From NCBI GenBank assembly GCA_001899685.1, contig MKWG01000003.1:186001-250000 (forward strand): DNA of 64,000 bases, in the 5' to 3' direction. Both the position numbers and the translations under genes were made by a program. The notes under the pieces are model-generated. The model was given only the letters and a program-made list of their open reading frames with translations, did no database searches and was not told the DNA's origin. The DNA comes from Sphingobacteriales bacterium 44-15. GTDB lineage: Bacteria > Bacteroidota > Bacteroidia > Chitinophagales > Chitinophagaceae. Numbering within the stretch: the first letter of the stretch is position 1; each line of letters starts with the position of its first letter. Below, in pieces: positions 61,185-64,000 of the stretch.

Positions 61185-61562
61185 TCAGGCATGTTTTAAT
61201 AAAAACTCAGCGTCAATTTTTAATATTTTATGTACACCTCTCAAAAAAGGCAGGTCCGGCCTGCGTTTTCCCGACAGAATCTCAGAGACTTTGGATTGCC
61301 CTATTCCAATTTCAGCAGCCAGCTTTGTCTGGGTCAGCTTGTTTTCGAACATTTTCAATTCTATAGCCTCAAGAATAGTCTCCGGTTTCTTTTTAGGTTT
61401 CAGACCCAATACTTCATCTTCATATTTTTCAGTTGCAGCAGACATGACAGCCAGCTTTTTAAGTTCTGCTGCAGATAAATTGGGCTCACCTTTGTCCATC
61501 AGCTTATATATTGTCAGCATTGTTTCATGATAAGCTTTCCTGGAAAGAATTTCGTGCTTCAT
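61185..61562 (-). CDS. higA: HigA-family antitoxin, XRE-type regulator
   Basis: A 125-residue protein: a helical N-terminal region (~1-60) and a helix-turn-helix domain (~62-115; LTQTKLAAEIGIGQSKVSEI, LSGKRRPDLPFL). It is the antitoxin and autorepressor of the HigBA module; its ATG overlaps the restored stop of the toxin frame (ATGA). It stays intact although the toxin is frameshifted. The palindrome at the higB start is its likely operator. Confidence 0.9.
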   Translation of the reverse strand: MKHEILSRKAYHETMLTIYKLMDKGEPNLSAAELKKLAVMSAATEKYEDEVLGLKPKKKPETILEAIELKMFENKLTQTKLAAEIGIGQSKVSEILSGKRRPDLPFLRGVHKILKIDAEFLLKHA

Positions 61563-61872
61563 AACTGCTGTTTTTTGAAAGTGATTTTATTCGCCTTTAT
61601 TTTGTCATATTCTTTATGTGTCCCTACAAAAAGAATAAATACAGTTCTTACTTTGAAAATGATCAGGCAATCAATCTGTACTGGTTCTCTTTGATATCGA
61701 AAACATATCTGTCATTGCCAATGCTATCAGCCGCATTAAACGTTTTCTTTATTTCACTAAAATTTTTCCAGTCTGCAGACTTTGTATCGCTATACCATTT
61801 ATCCAGGGCATTTTCAACGTCCGGATGCTTCTGTGTGAACGCCTGAATGATCGTTTTAGAGATAATTACCAT
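61559..61872 (-). pseudogene. higB: HigB-family toxin, frameshifted
   Basis: The first 69 codons (61872-61666) read as a HigB mRNA interferase: VIISKTIIQAFTQKHPDVEN, DWKNFSEIKKTFNAADS and YVFDIKENQYRLIA. A TGA then follows at 61665-61663. Shifting frame by one base in the GCCTGATC stretch restores LIIFKVRTVFILFVGTHKEY and DKIKANKITFKKQQL, which ends in a TGA overlapping the higA ATG. One missing C explains it. Either a recent inactivation, a sequencing error or a frameshift signal; the downstream 30-plus codons show no other damage. Confidence 0.85.
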
Positions 61873-61891
61873 TTTTCAAAGGTTTGAAAAA
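61872..61891. promoter_or_regulatory. Perfect palindrome at the higB start codon (likely HigA operator)
   Basis: TTTTTCAAA (61872-61880) and TTTGAAAAA (61883-61891) are exact reverse complements with a 2-nt spacer and overlap the higB ATG. Two smaller palindromes lie upstream: ATATGCATAT (61901-61910) and TAGATA-AAA-TATCTA (61913-61927). Confidence 0.7.
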
Positions 61892-62048
61892 TTAAATTAA
61901 ATATGCATATAATAGATAAAATATCTAAATTATAGAAAACCATTTTTTCATATTGCAGACATAACATATATATGACAGGTCTTTTTCCACAATAATCGTT
62001 TACTTTAATGACTATTAATTACGCATCAGACTTTAATACAACAACGAT

Positions 62049-64000
62049 ATGTCTCGTGTAAACAGAAGAGAATTCATCCGGATGTCTGCCGGCGCCACTG
62101 CCCTGTGGACGCCATTACTGCAGAAAGCGCTTGCCGTGCAGGCGTATAACCGCAACCGTTCTATTAAGGATGTGCAGCATATAGTCATCCTCATGCAGGA
62201 AAACCGCTCTTTTGATCACTACTTCGGCGCCATGAAAGGAGTAAGGGGGTTTGGAGACCGGTTTCCTATACCGCTTGAAAGCGGGAAAAGAGCTTTTCAC
62301 CAATCCGACGGGAAAAGGATCATTCCCCCTTATCGTGCGGACGGGAAAAAAAGTAATGCGGCGCTCGTTACCGGTACGCCGCATAATTTCCCGGATACAC
62401 AGGCAGCCTGGAACCAGGGGAAATATGGTTTCTGGCCTATGTTCAAGACGCCATATTCCATGGCTTATTATACGCGTGAAGAAATCCCATTCCAGTATGC
62501 GCTTGCCGAATCATTTACAATATGTGATGCCTATCATTGTTCTGTCGCCACAGGCACTGATCCCAACCGTATCGTGTTTTTTTCCGGTTCAAATTTTGAT
62601 CCCGGAAAAAGAGCGGCAGGCATTAACTGCAGGGATACAGATTCGGAACCGGTGAACGACAGGTGCTGGATCACAGGCGCTATGCCGGAACCCGGTTATA
62701 CCTATAAATTGAACGGATTCAAATGGCCCACTATACCCGATGTACTGCAGGAGGCAGGTATCAGTTGGCGCATCTACCAGGACCCTAACAACAACTGGAC
62801 AGGAGCAATGCATGGTTGTCTCGCATTTGACAGCTTCAGAAATGCAAAGCCGGGCTCGCCTGTCTATGAAAATGGTATGAGACACTGGTCGCTGGATGAC
62901 CTTACCAATGATGTGAAGAATAAAACGCTACCGCAGGTAAGCTGGGTGCTTCCATCCCAGGATGATTCTGAGCACCCCGGGGCGCCATCGAGTCCTTACC
63001 GTGCTTCGGATTTTACACATAAAGTATTAACGGCTATCACATCCAACCCGGAAGTATGGGCTAAAACCGTGTTCTTCCTTACGTTTGACGAAAACGATGG
63101 TTTATTTGATCACGCCCCTGCGCCGGCAGTACCGTCATACAATATTGATAATACGCTTGCAGGTAAATCAACGATTGATGTAGCGGGAATGTATTTTCAC
63201 AACGACAAAGGCATGGAAAAGTTCCCGAGCCCTTCCAACCCGAAAGAGCACCGGATATACCAGGATCCCAGGGACACCATATCCGGTAATATACGTCCCT
63301 GGGGATTAGGCCCGCGTGTGCCCATGTATATCATTTCCCCGTGGAGTAAAGGAGGATGGGTGCATTCCGAGGTCGCAGATCATACTTCCGTTGCGCAGTT
63401 CATTGAAAAACGTTTTGGCGTTGTTGTTCCGGCAATCTCTCCCTGGCATCGTGCCATAAGCAGCGATCTCACTGCCGCATTTGATTTTGAAACACCCAAT
63501 GACCCCGTGTTTCCTGATATGCCTGATACTTCACAATATGCAGTGAAGGAAGCGCTGTCAAAAAAACTGCCCAAAGCAGTAGCGCCCGAAGAGCCTTCTC
63601 TGCTATACCAGGAAAAGGGAATGCGCTTTTCAAGAGCGCTCCCTTACCAACTGCATTGCAGCATGCAATACCTGAAAGATCAACGGCGGGTGCAACTGCT
63701 GTTCAACAATGAAGGCAGCAAAGGCGCCGTATACCATGTGTACAATATGCATCGCCTTGAGGCAATACCGCGGCGCTATACCGTGGAAGCAGGCAGATCG
63801 CTTTCTGATGAATGGGAGGTAACTGCGGATGGCGCTTACAACCTGGAAGTATATGGGCCTAATGGGTATTTTCAAAAATTCAGTGGCAACATCAATGCAG
63901 AGGAGCCTTTGATCACCCTGGAATATCATCATAAAAAAGGGCGCCTGACCATCATCATTCACAATAGTACCATGAACCCTGTTGAAGCGGGTATTGTATC
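62049..64000 (+). CDS. Phosphocholine-specific phospholipase C (3' truncated by window)
   Basis: An open frame of ~650 codons without stop before the window end. The N-terminus carries a twin-arginine signal (VNRREFIRMSAGATALW), then the bacterial phospholipase C/acid phosphatase-superfamily domain: IVILMQENRSFDHYFGAMKG, TGTDPNRIVFFSGSNF, VFFLTFDENDGLFDHAPAP and HTSVAQFIEKRFGV. DUF756-like beta domains begin at ~535. It should split phosphatidylcholine or sphingomyelin after Tat export. Full-length relatives are ~700-850 residues, so the C-terminus lies outside. An AT-rich promoter region separates it from the higBA start. Confidence 0.93.
   Translation, partial: MSRVNRREFIRMSAGATALWTPLLQKALAVQAYNRNRSIKDVQHIVILMQENRSFDHYFGAMKGVRGFGDRFPIPLESGKRAFHQSDGKRIIPPYRADGKKSNAALVTGTPHNFPDTQAAWNQGKYGFWPMFKTPYSMAYYTREEIPFQYALAESFTICDAYHCSVATGTDPNRIVFFSGSNFDPGKRAAGINCRDTDSEPVNDRCWITGAMPEPGYTYKLNGFKWPTIPDVLQEAGISWRIYQDPNNNWTGAMHGCLAFDSFRNAKPGSPVYENGMRHWSLDDLTNDVKNKTLPQVSWVLPSQDDSEHPGAPSSPYRASDFTHKVLTAITSNPEVWAKTVFFLTFDENDGLFDHAPAPAVPSYNIDNTLAGKSTIDVAGMYFHNDKGMEKFPSPSNPKEHRIYQDPRDTISGNIRPWGLGPRVPMYIISPWSKGGWVHSEVADHTSVAQFIEKRFGVVVPAISPWHRAISSDLTAAFDFETPNDPVFPDMPDTSQYAVKEALSKKLPKAVAPEEPSLLYQEKGMRFSRALPYQLHCSMQYLKDQRRVQLLFNNEGSKGAVYHVYNMHRLEAIPRRYTVEAGRSLSDEWEVTADGAYNLEVYGPNGYFQKFSGNINAEEPLITLEYHHKKGRLTIIIHNSTMNPVEAGIV

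Noticed and set aside
1..64000. tRNA or rRNA genes
   Set aside because: I looked for T-loop-like GGTTCGAATCC segments and rRNA-like stretches and saw none; a covariance-model scan would settle it.

Overview
The window looks like a chromosomal segment of a Bacteroidota bacterium, most likely Chitinophagaceae-like. The signs are a SusC/SusD pair with its own ECF sigma factor and FecR anti-sigma factor, many lipoproteins with short Ser/Ala-Cys lipoboxes, a DUF3098 gene beside uppP, a ligase-associated type DExH helicase, several promoter boxes of the Bacteroidota form TAnnTTTG, and little Shine-Dalgarno signal. No rRNA, tRNA, prophage or CRISPR array was seen.

Layout. 0-7 kb: the end of one probable GH20 hexosaminidase, a YihY membrane protein, a GntP-type permease, a complete GH20 lipoprotein and a beta-lactamase-fold hydrolase. 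7-16 kb: LMW-PTP and hisS (overlapping), a RAYT/IS200-like transposase between mirror-image REP palindromes, an Lhr-like helicase, a sugar-phosphate-isomerase-like lipoprotein and a MATE pump. 16-24.5 kb: an EamA transporter, a small lipoprotein, an unknown protein with an internal duplication, PBP4, an arginase-fold protein lacking two metal ligands, DUF3098, uppP, a UMF1-type MFS protein and a DUF5009/NagX-like acyltransferase. 24.7-32.7 kb: an 880-residue caspase-subtilase fusion, an ABC transporter with a NEW3-domain lipid-anchored or membrane-anchored partner, and a DPP-IV-like peptidase. 33-41.5 kb: S4 protein, trmD, L,D-transpeptidase, LtaS-like sulfatase, a half-size EamA, metZ, OsmC and an ATP-grasp enzyme. 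42-52 kb: a TonB-like protein and a small polysaccharide-utilisation locus (ECF sigma, FecR, SusC, SusD, GH16). 52-60 kb: a four-gene cluster (SSS symporter, NanA/DapA-type lyase, sialidase-like lipoprotein, unknown polytopic protein) divergent from an AraC regulator, then an aldehyde dehydrogenase. 60-64 kb: DUF2059, a small Cys-containing protein, a HigBA module with a frameshifted toxin, and the start of a phosphocholine-type phospholipase C that runs off the window.

How genes work together. The PUL should sense a glycan at the SusC STN domain, pass the signal through FecR to the ECF sigma factor, import oligosaccharides through SusC/D and use GH16 for surface or periplasmic cleavage. The SSS/lyase/sialidase group looks like uptake and aldol cleavage of a sialic-acid-like or other 2-keto acid sugar under AraC control. 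The NEW3 protein, ATPase and permease form one tightly packed unit.

The intergenic DNA is unusually rich in dispersed palindromic repeats. At least four families recur: (A) GTGAGACG/CGTCTCAC hairpin modules, about eleven sites; (B) a MITE-like 150-220 bp unit, three copies; (C) ATTCGTGCATTCGTGGC palindromes; and the REP-like hairpins flanking the RAYT gene. The most unusual protein is the caspase-subtilase fusion; the most interesting regulatory signal is an intrinsic terminator facing the wrong way in front of susC, suggesting a cis-antisense RNA.
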